A stretch of 16,297 nt of DNA from assembly GCA_030829155.1 (NCBI GenBank), contig JAURBD010000031.1, positions 1 through 16,297 of the forward strand, written 5' to 3'. Of the stretch, positions 5,929 through 13,461 are shown piece after piece. The notes beneath the pieces were generated by a model. That model was not told where the DNA came from, did not search any database, and saw nothing but the letters and a program-made list of their open reading frames with translations. The position numbers and the translations under genes are program-made. How positions within the stretch are numbered: the first letter of the stretch is position 1; each line of letters opens with the position of its first letter. The stretch is from Flavobacteriaceae bacterium. GTDB taxonomy: Bacteria; Bacteroidota; Bacteroidia; Flavobacteriales; Flavobacteriaceae.

Positions 5929-6249
5929 ATGAAAAAGTCAAAAAAATAAAAGTGTTTTCGTTTGCAAAATCCCAAGCTTTTCTCTTTGGCTTTTGGGGTT
6001 GATTTATGGGATTTTTGCTCTCCCGGAGGGCTAATCAGTGGTGCCCTTGTAACCTTAGAATCGTTGTCCTATGAATCCGTGTCAACTCCTGTTTTGAGTA
6101 TTGGTTCTGTCCTAGCTTTTGGAGTGCTTATCAGGATTTCTCTGCTCATTGCGATAATAGGGTTCTTAACGGGGATTCTTGAAGCCATTATCCATAATTT
6201 ATGGCTAAAATACTTTAGAAGAATTGAAGTCGATTTTCATAAAAAATAA
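5929..6249 (+). pseudogene. Frame-disrupted small membrane protein gene
   Basis: The longest frame (TTG at 5962 to 6249) gives a 95-residue product, but its first ~20 residues look like nonsense while the rest is a good membrane protein ending GILEAIIHNLWLKYFRRIEVDF. Reading all three frames recovers the missing N-terminus in pieces. ATG at 5929 opens frame 1. Frame 0 (about 5931-5996) gives KKIKVFSFAKSQAFLFGF. Frame 2 (about 5996-6025) gives GLIYGIFALP. Frame 1 from about 6022 gives PGGLISGALVTL onward. Joined, these match a common Bacteroidota family of about 100-110 residues with N-terminal KVKKIGVLSLAK-like and C-terminal GGIE-x-F segments and two membrane helices (recalled family knowledge). 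Each junction is a shift of the same sign, as if one base were missing. It is either a real pseudogene or an error-rich assembly. Confidence 0.65.
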
Positions 6250-6265
6250 TGAATCCGAAAAGGAT

Positions 6266-6313
6266 GAAGTCTAATTATACCATCTACCTTACCTTTGTGC
6301 TTGACTTCTTTTT
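6266..6313 (+). terminator. Possible terminator after the membrane gene
   Basis: GAAGTC (6266-6271) can pair with GACTTC (6303-6308), which is followed by five T. The 31-nt loop makes this a weak candidate. Confidence 0.25.
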
Positions 6314-6363
6314 ATCAAAACCCATATTTATCAAGGATTTAAAAAAATATTGATGGCGGATAA

Positions 6364-6394
6364 TTGTCTAATGAAAGGAAGTGTCCTATTTTTG
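6364..6394 (+). promoter_or_regulatory. Bacteroidota-type promoter for the DUF2452 gene
   Basis: TTG (6364-6366), 20 bp, then TATTTTTG (6387-6394) fits both parts of the phylum's consensus (-33 TTG, -7 TAnnTTTG). Transcription would start near 6401, about 10 nt before the ATG at 6411. This supports that start over the GTG at 6381, which lies upstream of the -7 box. Confidence 0.6.
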
Positions 6395-6410
6395 TGTAAA
6401 ATTACTGAAA

Positions 6411-6818
6411 ATGGGATCTTCAAAAAAACCGGATAATGTTCCATGGGATGAAGAAAGCAAAGAATACATTGCAAAACTTTTGCCCTATGCTATTAGCAAC
6501 AATAGTCCTGTTATCAAAATTCCCAATGTAGATTCTTTCAAAAAGAAAGGGGTTGATAAAGTTTCTAAACAATTTCAAGCTGAACTAACCGATCTCCAAG
6601 AAAAAATCAAAAATTTCGTCAATTTAGCTTCGGACACCCAAATGGTATATTCTGCTAAATTTAAATTTGAACCCATAGTGGGGGAAATATATCATCTTTA
6701 TAAAGGTGTAAAAGAGCCTTTTTTATCTCTAATTGAGCCCAACAGTTGGGACAAAAAACACCTGGGTTCCTTTCGCCTCAATGGGGAATATAAATGGGAA
6801 AGATTAGAAACTATCTAA
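6411..6818 (+). CDS. DUF2452 family protein
   Basis: The 135-residue protein starts MGSSKKPDNVPWDEES and contains LLPYAISNNSPVIK, KKGVDKVSKQFQAEL and YSAKFKFEPIVGEIYHLYKG, followed by FLSLIEPNSWD and LGSFRLNGEYKW. This order of blocks is characteristic of DUF2452, a family shared by Bacteroidota and eukaryotes (C1orf50-like) without an assigned biochemical role. It has no signal peptide or membrane helix and is probably cytosolic, with a coiled helix around residues 45-70. The GTG at 6381 would add ten residues, but the promoter argues against it. It ends convergently with the CAP-domain gene, overlapping it by 8 bp. Confidence 0.85.
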   Translation: MGSSKKPDNVPWDEESKEYIAKLLPYAISNNSPVIKIPNVDSFKKKGVDKVSKQFQAELTDLQEKIKNFVNLASDTQMVYSAKFKFEPIVGEIYHLYKGVKEPFLSLIEPNSWDKKHLGSFRLNGEYKWERLETI

Positions 6819-7329
6819 AATTCTGTGTTGCAAAACCCATTTGTTTGTCATCAAAGGAAATTCCTACTCCCAAATAAACATAATCTCCTAAAATGTTTTT
6901 GTAATGTGGGGGGCTTTTTTTCCAGCCTTGAACCAAACATTCTGCTATGGCTTGGTTTGATCGTGTATCACCACACCCTCTTACGTTTTCAAACCATGGA
7001 GCTTGAGCAATGTTTTCGGCGATGCCAATAAATGTATTCCCTTTTATTCGCCATGCTTGGATGTTGAGTTTTTCTGCTCGTTCCACAGGGCTTAATCCCT
7101 CATGATCGATGTGTTCATAAAACTTTTTTTGAACCATATTGTCGCTGTGATACTGCGCCAAATAATCTAAGGTGTCGAGTTTTTTAAAAGGCTCTAAACC
7201 TTTTTCAATTCTCAAAAGGTTTGTTTTTTGAAAAATTAGATTTGTAATTGTTTTGGGGTTTTGTTGCCCAAAAGAGGAGAAACAAACTGAAAAAAAGAAA
7301 ATAAGGGTAACATTTTTTGCTGTATTCAT
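6811..7329 (-). CDS. Secreted CAP/SCP-domain protein
   Basis: The 172-residue product has a signal peptide (MNTAKNVTLIFFFSVCFSSFG) followed by one CAP domain (about 27-170). Visible hallmarks are YHSDNMVQKKFYEH (60-73), HEGLSPVERAEKLN, the GIAENIAQA block with Glu105, WKKSPPHYKNIL (136-146) with His142, and VYLGVGISF. These supply the His/Glu cleft residues of the family. Bacterial CAP proteins are exported and have been linked to cell-envelope or lipid-related roles, but most lack a proven activity. ATG at 7329 is chosen because it begins the signal peptide; a TTG at 7386 would bury it. Two cysteines (119, 131) in the mature part could form a disulfide. The gene is divergent from rbfA. Confidence 0.88.
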   Translation of the reverse strand: MNTAKNVTLIFFFSVCFSSFGQQNPKTITNLIFQKTNLLRIEKGLEPFKKLDTLDYLAQYHSDNMVQKKFYEHIDHEGLSPVERAEKLNIQAWRIKGNTFIGIAENIAQAPWFENVRGCGDTRSNQAIAECLVQGWKKSPPHYKNILGDYVYLGVGISFDDKQMGFATQNFR

Positions 7330-7417
7330 CAAATTGATTCTTTTTTTAATTGCTATACTTTGCTTTTGAAGGGTGGGTAAGGACAAATATCCTTAATTTT
7401 ACAAAATATTCAAATTT

Positions 7418-7810
7418 ATGGAAAGTCCAAGACAAAAAAAAATAGCAACCTTATTGCAACAAGAAATTGCTCAAATGCTTCAGGGATCCGTTCGAAAAGA
7501 AGGAGTAGCTAACCTTTTAATCTCGGTGACTAAAGTCAGTATTACTGTAGATTTATCCATTGCAAAAATATATTTGAGTTTATTTCCCCCAGAAAAAGCT
7601 CTTGAAGTTCTCGAAGGAATACAATCGAACAGCTTTCAAGTAAAACACGACCTCGCAAAGCTACTTAAAAACCAGTTGCGAAAAATCCCAGACCTTGTTT
7701 TCTATTTAGATGATTCTTTGGAATATATCCAAAAAATTGATGAAGCATTAGAGGCCAACAATGATCCGATCAAAAATCCTGATGAATTAATTTCACGCAA
7801 AAAAAAATAA
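7418..7810 (+). CDS. rbfA: Ribosome-binding factor A
   Basis: The 130-residue protein begins MESPRQKKIATLLQQEIAQML, the standard RbfA opening (R-Q-x-K-I-x-x-L-I-Q-x-E). It continues with LISVTKVSITVDLSIAKIYLSLFP and the FQVKHDLAKLLKNQLRKIPDLVFYLDDSLEYIQKIDE block of the KH-like fold. RbfA binds the 30S precursor and helps 16S rRNA 5'-end maturation, notably in the cold. Length is normal. It is followed after 4 nt by the LolC/LolE-type permease gene, a pairing common in Bacteroidota, so the two should be cotranscribed. Confidence 0.95.
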   Translation: MESPRQKKIATLLQQEIAQMLQGSVRKEGVANLLISVTKVSITVDLSIAKIYLSLFPPEKALEVLEGIQSNSFQVKHDLAKLLKNQLRKIPDLVFYLDDSLEYIQKIDEALEANNDPIKNPDELISRKKK

Positions 7811-7814
7811 TCTT

Positions 7815-9017
7815 GTGCGTTTCCCTCTATATATAGCTACACGATATTTCTTCACTAGAAGCAAGCAAAATGTTATAAATATTATAAATTATATTGCGCT
7901 CACGGTTGTTTTGATTGCAACAGCCTCCTTACTCATAGTGTTATCTGCTTTTACTGGTCTAAAAGATTTTGGGCTTTCTTTTTCTAATATTTTTGATCCA
8001 GATTTTCGAGTTGAAGCTGCTCAAGGTAAAGTATTGACCATAGATTCCCTTAAACTAGATAAAATAATGAAAATTGAAGGTGTTGATGCAGTCTCTGGAA
8101 TTTTAGAAGAAAAGGCTTTTTTGAACTACCGCAACAAAAACCATGTTGTTTATCTCAAAGGGGTAGATTCTCTTTTCGATCAAGTCATTAATAGTAAAAG
8201 ACTGTTAACAACCGGACGCTGGTTTGATCAAGAATTTAATGAAGTTGTTATCGGTGCAGGCGTGGCTCAGATTTTGAGTTTGGGAGTTTACGATTACAAT
8301 GATTTTTTAGTACTTACCGTTCCCAAACGTTCAAATAAAACTTCAACTTTTAAAGATCCTTTTGTCAACAAAACAGCTTTAGTTTCTGGAATATACAACA
8401 TTAGCGAAGAATTGGATAAAAAATATATTTTTTCAAGTCTTCCTTTTGCCCGTGACTTATTCCAAAGAAAAAAGGGTGTTTACAGTTCCCTGGAACTTAA
8501 AATGACCCCTAGGTACAACCGTTCGACAGTAGAAGACCAACTTCGTAATGCCATTAAAATTCCCTTGAAAATTAGCTCCAGAAATGAACTCAATGCAGCT
8601 CTTTTTAAAATGCTCAACACCGAGCAAATGGCAATCTATCTTATTTTTACTTTGGTAATAATCATTGCCTTGTTCAATGTCGTTGGAGCATTAATTATGA
8701 TGATTTTAGAAAAAAAACCTCAAATAAAAGTCTTGTATGCCCTTGGAGTAAAACCCGCAGAAATCCAAAAGATTTTCTATTACTTGGGTGGAATGATTGG
8801 TTGGGTAGGCGGAGGAATCGGGATTTTGTTTGGCTCTTTTCTTGTTCTATTACAAACTTATTCCCCTTTTCTATATATCCCCGGAACTAACTTCCCTTAT
8901 CCTGTTCGGTTGGAGTTCCAAAATATTGTGGTGGTGTTTTCTATTTTATTTATTTTGGGAGCAATTGCATCGAGATGGTCAACGGTTCGTCTGGCTAAAA
9001 AAACGAGTTTTATTTAA
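7815..9017 (+). CDS. LolC/LolE-type ABC transporter permease
   Basis: The 400-residue membrane protein has one N-terminal helix (about 22-46), a large periplasmic domain (about 50-268), and three C-terminal helices (about 270-297, 318-348, 368-388). This is the MacB/FtsX permease topology. The C-terminal part carries ILEKKPQIKVLYALGVKPAEIQKIF, the coupling region characteristic of LolC/LolE subunits, which with an ATPase (LolD) release lipoproteins from the inner membrane toward LolA. The start is GTG, 4 nt after the rbfA stop. The gene overlaps the convergent dusB by 4 bp. LolE and LolC cannot be separated here because Bacteroidota often have two such subunits, so no symbol is given. Confidence 0.88.
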   Translation: MRFPLYIATRYFFTRSKQNVINIINYIALTVVLIATASLLIVLSAFTGLKDFGLSFSNIFDPDFRVEAAQGKVLTIDSLKLDKIMKIEGVDAVSGILEEKAFLNYRNKNHVVYLKGVDSLFDQVINSKRLLTTGRWFDQEFNEVVIGAGVAQILSLGVYDYNDFLVLTVPKRSNKTSTFKDPFVNKTALVSGIYNISEELDKKYIFSSLPFARDLFQRKKGVYSSLELKMTPRYNRSTVEDQLRNAIKIPLKISSRNELNAALFKMLNTEQMAIYLIFTLVIIIALFNVVGALIMMILEKKPQIKVLYALGVKPAEIQKIFYYLGGMIGWVGGGIGILFGSFLVLLQTYSPFLYIPGTNFPYPVRLEFQNIVVVFSILFILGAIASRWSTVRLAKKTSFI

Positions 9018-10006
9018 GCCATTTGATAATCTCCCCAGTTTGCCTCTACATCGTCTAAAGCAGCAAAAACATCTTCAGAAGCATTGGATGTTACCATACG
9101 AGTTCGATACTCCTTGAAATGTGGGATGCCCTTAAAATAATTGGTGTAATGTCTTCTGGTTTCTAGAACTCCCAAAACTTCTCCTTTCCAAGCAATAGCC
9201 ATTTCAAGGTGTCTTCTAGCTGCATCAACTCTTTCAGTTATGGATGGTGATACTGCATGTTCTCCGTTTTTCATAAAGTATTTTACTTGATTAAAAAACC
9301 AAGGGTTCCCTATACTTGCTCTACCAATCATGGCGCCGTCCAAACCGTATTGGTCTCTCATTTCAATAGCTCGTTCAGGACTATCTACATCTCCATTCCC
9401 AAAAATGGGTATATGCATGCGAGGGTTGTTTTTTACTTCGGAAATCGGACGCCAATCTGCATATCCTTTATACATTTGAGCTCGTGTTCTCCCGTGAATC
9501 GAAATGGCTTTTGCGCCAACATCTTGTAATCGCTCTGCTACCTCAACAATTTTTATGGAATCGTGATCCCATCCCAAACGGGTTTTTACTGTAATTGGAA
9601 GTTTGGTGTGTTCTACCATAGCCTTGGTCAAACGAACCATCAACGGAATATCTTTTAATATTCCTGCTCCGGCTCCTTTGCTGACTACTTTTTTTACTGG
9701 ACATCCAAAGTTGATGTCAATAATATCGGGTTTAGAAGCTTCAACAATTTCTACAGACCTCAACATCGATTCTTCATTTGCGCCAAAAATTTGAATCCCT
9801 ACTGGACGCTCTTTTTCATAAATATCCAATTTCATAACGCTTTTTGCTGCGTCGCGAATTAGACCTTCACTTGAAATAAATTCGGTATAAACGACGTCTG
9901 CTCCGTGTTCTTTACACAATGCGCGGAAGGGAGGGTCACTTACGTCTTCCATAGGCGCAAGAAGAAGCGGAAAGTCATTTAGCTCAATGTCACCAATTTT
10001 TACCAA
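9014..10006 (-). CDS. dusB: tRNA-dihydrouridine synthase
   Basis: The 330-residue flavoprotein reduces uridines in the tRNA D-loop to dihydrouridine with FMN and NADPH. Motifs: LLLAPMEDVSDPPFRALC (FMN site, 14-31), YTEFISSEGLI, and DINFGCPVKKVVSKGAGAGIL with catalytic Cys102. Further on are VKTRLGW, the SIHGRTRAQMYKGYADW block, and IFGNGDV with AMIGRASIGNPWFF for phosphate binding. The order and GCPVKK motif fit the DusB class. The start is TTG at 10006 (MVKIGDIELNDF), which agrees with the usual N-terminus of homologs; the next ATG would delete the first strand and FMN motif. A -7 box lies about 17 bp upstream. Its stop codon overlaps that of the convergent permease gene. Confidence 0.93.
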   Translation of the reverse strand: MVKIGDIELNDFPLLLAPMEDVSDPPFRALCKEHGADVVYTEFISSEGLIRDAAKSVMKLDIYEKERPVGIQIFGANEESMLRSVEIVEASKPDIIDINFGCPVKKVVSKGAGAGILKDIPLMVRLTKAMVEHTKLPITVKTRLGWDHDSIKIVEVAERLQDVGAKAISIHGRTRAQMYKGYADWRPISEVKNNPRMHIPIFGNGDVDSPERAIEMRDQYGLDGAMIGRASIGNPWFFNQVKYFMKNGEHAVSPSITERVDAARRHLEMAIAWKGEVLGVLETRRHYTNYFKGIPHFKEYRTRMVTSNASEDVFAALDDVEANWGDYQMA

Positions 10007-10022
10007 AAACCTAAAATTTTAA

Positions 10023-10030
10023 CAAAAGTA
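10023..10030 (-). promoter_or_regulatory. -7 box for dusB
   Basis: TACTTTTG on the minus strand matches TAnnTTTG. Transcription would start near 10016, about 10 nt before the TTG start of dusB. No -33 TTG is seen at 19-21 bp. Confidence 0.45.
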
Positions 10031-10377
10031 CGTAAAAGCTTGGGTTTCTCGATATCCTAATTGAACTCATAGGTTTCTTGGAATTTTAAAACTACATCCT
10101 TGTCCCTAATTGCTTCGCCTTACTTTAAATAGTAAATCCTTGGAGGAGAATTTCTTGTCAAACAAAAAAACATGTTGACGTCTATAAAAGCGTAGGGTAT
10201 TGAGGCAATAGTTTGACTCTGGAATAATGCTCTTAATTTTAGTGGTTAGTATCATCTTTATTAGATTTATAGGTTAAGTTTTTAACAACTTAGCAATTAT
10301 TTTTTACATGGTATTTCAATCGATTTTATTTCAAAGTAAATTTAATCTTAAAACAAAAAAAGCACGATACAAATAAG

Positions 10378-10385
10378 TATCTTTG
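10378..10385 (+). promoter_or_regulatory. -7 box for lepA
   Basis: TATCTTTG fits the Bacteroidota -7 consensus. It would place the transcription start near 10392 and leave a leader of about 19 nt before the ATG at 10411. The -33 element is not recognisable. Confidence 0.5.
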
Positions 10386-10410
10386 CCGGACAAGCATAGG
10401 ATAGAGAAGC

Positions 10411-12207
10411 ATGAAGCATATCAGAAATTTTTGCATTATTGCCCACATCGACCACGGGAAAAGCACTTTAGCGGACCGTTTGTTGGATTTTACGGGCGCT
10501 GTTACAGATCGCGAAAAACAGGATCAATTGCTGGACAATATGGATTTAGAACGAGAACGTGGGATTACCATAAAATCACACGCCATTCAAATGGAATATG
10601 CTCACCAAGGGCAAAACTATGTCTTAAACCTTATTGACACTCCTGGTCACGTAGATTTTTCTTATGAAGTCTCTCGTTCAATTGCTGCTTGCGAGGGCGC
10701 ATTACTTATTGTAGATGCAGCACAAAGCATTCAAGCTCAAACCATTTCGAACTTATATTTAGCCCTTGAAAATAATCTAGAAATTATTCCCGTTCTCAAC
10801 AAAGTAGACCTCCCATCAGCAAACCCAGAGGAAGTTACCGACGATATCGTTGACTTATTAGGTTGTGAGCCTGAAGAGGTTATTCCTGCTTCTGCAAAAA
10901 CAGGATTAGGAATTCAAGATGTTTTGTCTGCAATTATTGAACGTGTTCCCGCGCCTAAAGGGAGTGCAGATGAGCCTCTTCAAGCTCTTATTTTTGATTC
11001 TGTTTACAATTCCTTTCGTGGGGTTGAAACCTATTTTAGAATCTTAAACGGCTCGATTTCAAAAGGACAAAAAATTCAATTTATTGCTACGCAAAACATA
11101 TACAATGCAGACGAAATTGGAACGCTTAAACTCAAACAAGAACCCAAGAAAACAATCAGTGCTGGAGATGTAGGTTACTTGATCACAGGAATCAAAGACG
11201 CAAAAGAAGTAAAGGTCGGTGACACCATAACCTCACCAACCAACCCTACTCAAAATGCTATTGATGGATTTGAAGAAGTAAAACCCATGGTTTTTGCCGG
11301 AATTTATCCCGTAGACACCGAAGACTATGAAGAACTCCGTGCTTCCATGGAAAAGCTTCAATTGAATGATGCTTCCCTTGTTTTTCTTCCAGAAAGCTCG
11401 GCAGCTCTTGGATTTGGTTTCCGTTGTGGATTCCTCGGAATGTTACATTTAGAAATTATCCAAGAACGCCTAGAAAGGGAATTTAATATGACCGTAATCA
11501 CTACCGTTCCAAACGTTTCTTATCACGCCTTTGTAAAAAAAGATGTAAACGATTTGTTACTGGTAAACAATCCTTCTGATCTTCCCGATCCATCTACACT
11601 TGACCGGGTAGAAGAACCTTACATTAAAGCCTCCATAATCACTAAGGCAGATTTTGTTGGAAATGTAATGTCTCTGTGTATAGAAAAAAGAGGGATAATA
11701 ACTAATCAAACGTATTTGACTACTGAGCGCGTTGAATTGAACTTTGATATGCCCTTGGCTGAAATTGTTTTTGATTTCTATGATCGTCTAAAAACCGTTT
11801 CCAAAGGCTATGCCTCTTTTGATTATTCGCCCATAGGAATGCGTCCCTCAAAATTAGTTAAAGTAGATATTCTGTTGAACGGAAGTCAAGTAGATGCCCT
11901 TTCTGCTTTGATTCATGCAGACAACGCATATACTATTGGAAAAAAAATGTGTGAAAAATTACGCGGACTTATCCCAAGACAACAATTTGATATTCCAATT
12001 CAGGCAGCTATAGGAGCAAAGATTATCTCCAGAGAAACAATCAAAGCTTTACGAAAAGACGTAACAGCTAAATGCTATGGAGGAGATATCTCTCGTAAGC
12101 GTAAACTTCTTGAAAAACAAAAGAAAGGTAAGAAAAAAATGCGCCAAGTAGGAAATGTTGAAATTCCACAAGAAGCATTCATGGCTGTGTTAAAGCTAAA
12201 CGATTAA
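10411..12207 (+). CDS. lepA: Elongation factor 4 (LepA)
   Basis: The 598-residue translational GTPase carries G1 AHIDHGKST (11-19), the switch segment ERERGITIKS, G3 DTPGHVDF (76-83), G4 NKVD (130-133) and G5 SAKTGLG. EF-G-like domains follow with GFGFRCGFLGMLHLEIIQERLEREF. The unique LepA C-terminal domain ends with SRKRKLLEKQKKGKKKMRQ and VEIPQEAFMAVL. It acts on the ribosome and is implicated in back-translocation and in initiation or 30S assembly. Length (about 600) is normal and all domains are intact. It stands alone between its own promoter and a 129-bp gap. Confidence 0.97.
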   Translation: MKHIRNFCIIAHIDHGKSTLADRLLDFTGAVTDREKQDQLLDNMDLERERGITIKSHAIQMEYAHQGQNYVLNLIDTPGHVDFSYEVSRSIAACEGALLIVDAAQSIQAQTISNLYLALENNLEIIPVLNKVDLPSANPEEVTDDIVDLLGCEPEEVIPASAKTGLGIQDVLSAIIERVPAPKGSADEPLQALIFDSVYNSFRGVETYFRILNGSISKGQKIQFIATQNIYNADEIGTLKLKQEPKKTISAGDVGYLITGIKDAKEVKVGDTITSPTNPTQNAIDGFEEVKPMVFAGIYPVDTEDYEELRASMEKLQLNDASLVFLPESSAALGFGFRCGFLGMLHLEIIQERLEREFNMTVITTVPNVSYHAFVKKDVNDLLLVNNPSDLPDPSTLDRVEEPYIKASIITKADFVGNVMSLCIEKRGIITNQTYLTTERVELNFDMPLAEIVFDFYDRLKTVSKGYASFDYSPIGMRPSKLVKVDILLNGSQVDALSALIHADNAYTIGKKMCEKLRGLIPRQQFDIPIQAAIGAKIISRETIKALRKDVTAKCYGGDISRKRKLLEKQKKGKKKMRQVGNVEIPQEAFMAVLKLND

Positions 12208-12336
12208 TCTTGTTCCCTCTTGAAACAATTCTCAAAAATCATTAGCTCTTTAACAAAAAAATTCGCTCTGGTTTAACAACATTAATTGTATCTTTTATCA
12301 AAATTTACGGATAACTCTATCCAAAAAAACAGATAA

Positions 12337-13419
12337 ATGATTTGTGTTCCTACTCTTTTTTTAGATGTAAAGCGATGTAAAAAAAATATTGGGAAGATGG
12401 CTTCAAAGGCCAAAAGACATGGGCTGGAATTTCGCCCACATGCAAAAACGCATCAGTCTTTGGAGGTCTCGAGATGGTTCAAAGAGTTTGGTGTGACAAA
12501 GCTTACGGTTTCTTCTCTTAAAATGGCGACCTATTTTGCTGAAGAATGGGACGATATTACGGTAGCTTTCCCAACAAATATCTTGGAAATCAAAACCATC
12601 AACCAACTTTCCAAAAAAATTAAGCTCAACCTTTGTATTGAAAATATTGAAGTGCTTGAGTTTCTTAGCGAACAGCTCGAGCACCCCATAGGAATATTCT
12701 TAAAAATAGACATTGGGTATCATCGGACAGGAATTGACGTTGATGATATTGAGCTAATCAATTCTCTTTTACTTAAAATGAATAAACAAAAATTTCTTGA
12801 GTTCAAAGGGTTCTTGGGTCATGCAGGACACAGCTATAAATGCAGGTCTAGAGAAGCTGTAGAATCAGTTCACCAAAAAAGTAAAGAACAAATTCTTTTA
12901 CTTAAAGAACGCTACAAAAAACAATACCCCAACTTAATCATCTCCCTTGGCGACACTCCCGGTTGTAGTGTTTCGGAGGATTTCTATGGAGTGGATGAAA
13001 TACGCCCAGGTAATTTTGTCTTCTATGATCTTACCCAAAACATCATCGGATCGAACAGTTTAGATGAAATTGCGGTGGCAATGGCTTGTCCAATTGTTGC
13101 AAAGCACAAAACCAGAAATGAAATCATTATTTATGGAGGAGGTATTCATTTTTCAAAGGATCGAATTGAAGACCCTGAAGATGGGATTATTTTTGGTCGT
13201 GTTGTTGAAAAAAAGAATAAAACCTGGGGGCCTTATATCCCAAAAATGTTTGTAAAAAGTCTATCACAGGAACATGGAATTGTGTCGGTCCCAGAGGCAA
13301 TCTTTGATGGTTATAAAATTGGAGACCTCATATGGGTCTTGCCTGTTCATTCATGTATGGCAGCTGATTTAATGAAAAAGTTTTATACAACAGATGAGGA
13401 GGTTATTTCAATGATGTAA
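12337..13419 (+). CDS. D-threonine aldolase / D-serine dehydratase-like PLP enzyme
   Basis: The 360-residue protein is a fold-type III (alanine racemase-type) PLP enzyme. The PLP lysine is Lys37 in FRPHAKTHQS. The barrel continues with VAFPTNILEIK, FLKIDIGYHRTGID, FLGHAGHSY and SLGDTPGCSV, the last binding PLP phosphate, followed by EIRPGNFVFYDL. The C-terminal domain has LPVHSC with His338 and Cys340, matching the metal-binding H-x-C of D-serine dehydratases and D-threonine aldolases. It probably cleaves or deaminates a D-hydroxy-amino acid in the cytosol; the exact substrate cannot be read. A near-consensus -7 box TATCTTTT (12289-12296) lies about 40 bp upstream. The fused gluconate kinase gene starts 42 bp downstream, so they may share a transcript. 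Confidence 0.85.
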   Translation: MICVPTLFLDVKRCKKNIGKMASKAKRHGLEFRPHAKTHQSLEVSRWFKEFGVTKLTVSSLKMATYFAEEWDDITVAFPTNILEIKTINQLSKKIKLNLCIENIEVLEFLSEQLEHPIGIFLKIDIGYHRTGIDVDDIELINSLLLKMNKQKFLEFKGFLGHAGHSYKCRSREAVESVHQKSKEQILLLKERYKKQYPNLIISLGDTPGCSVSEDFYGVDEIRPGNFVFYDLTQNIIGSNSLDEIAVAMACPIVAKHKTRNEIIIYGGGIHFSKDRIEDPEDGIIFGRVVEKKNKTWGPYIPKMFVKSLSQEHGIVSVPEAIFDGYKIGDLIWVLPVHSCMAADLMKKFYTTDEEVISMM

Positions 13420-13461
13420 TCCTTCTTTCTTTTCCTATATTTAACACAAAATATTATTCAT

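Larger units (their letters stand above)
10007..10410. other. 404-bp divergent intergenic region (dusB / lepA)
   Basis: No convincing gene is present; the longest small frame with an ATG is a 16-codon hydrophobic one near 10229. The region carries a -7 box for dusB at the left and one for lepA at the right. It also has a 6-bp inverted repeat TAAGTT/AACTTA (10275-10292) in the middle. It is long for a gap between two housekeeping genes and may hold an untranslated leader or a small RNA, but no fold is evident. Confidence 0.4.

Noticed and set aside
9257..9794. Plus-strand frames opposite dusB (9257-9529, 9603-9794)
   Set aside because: They are antisense shadows of a clearly conserved gene and show no family features.
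12403..12713. Minus-strand frames opposite the PLP enzyme gene
   Set aside because: They overlap a well supported coding region, lack start signals and have biased, low-quality translations.
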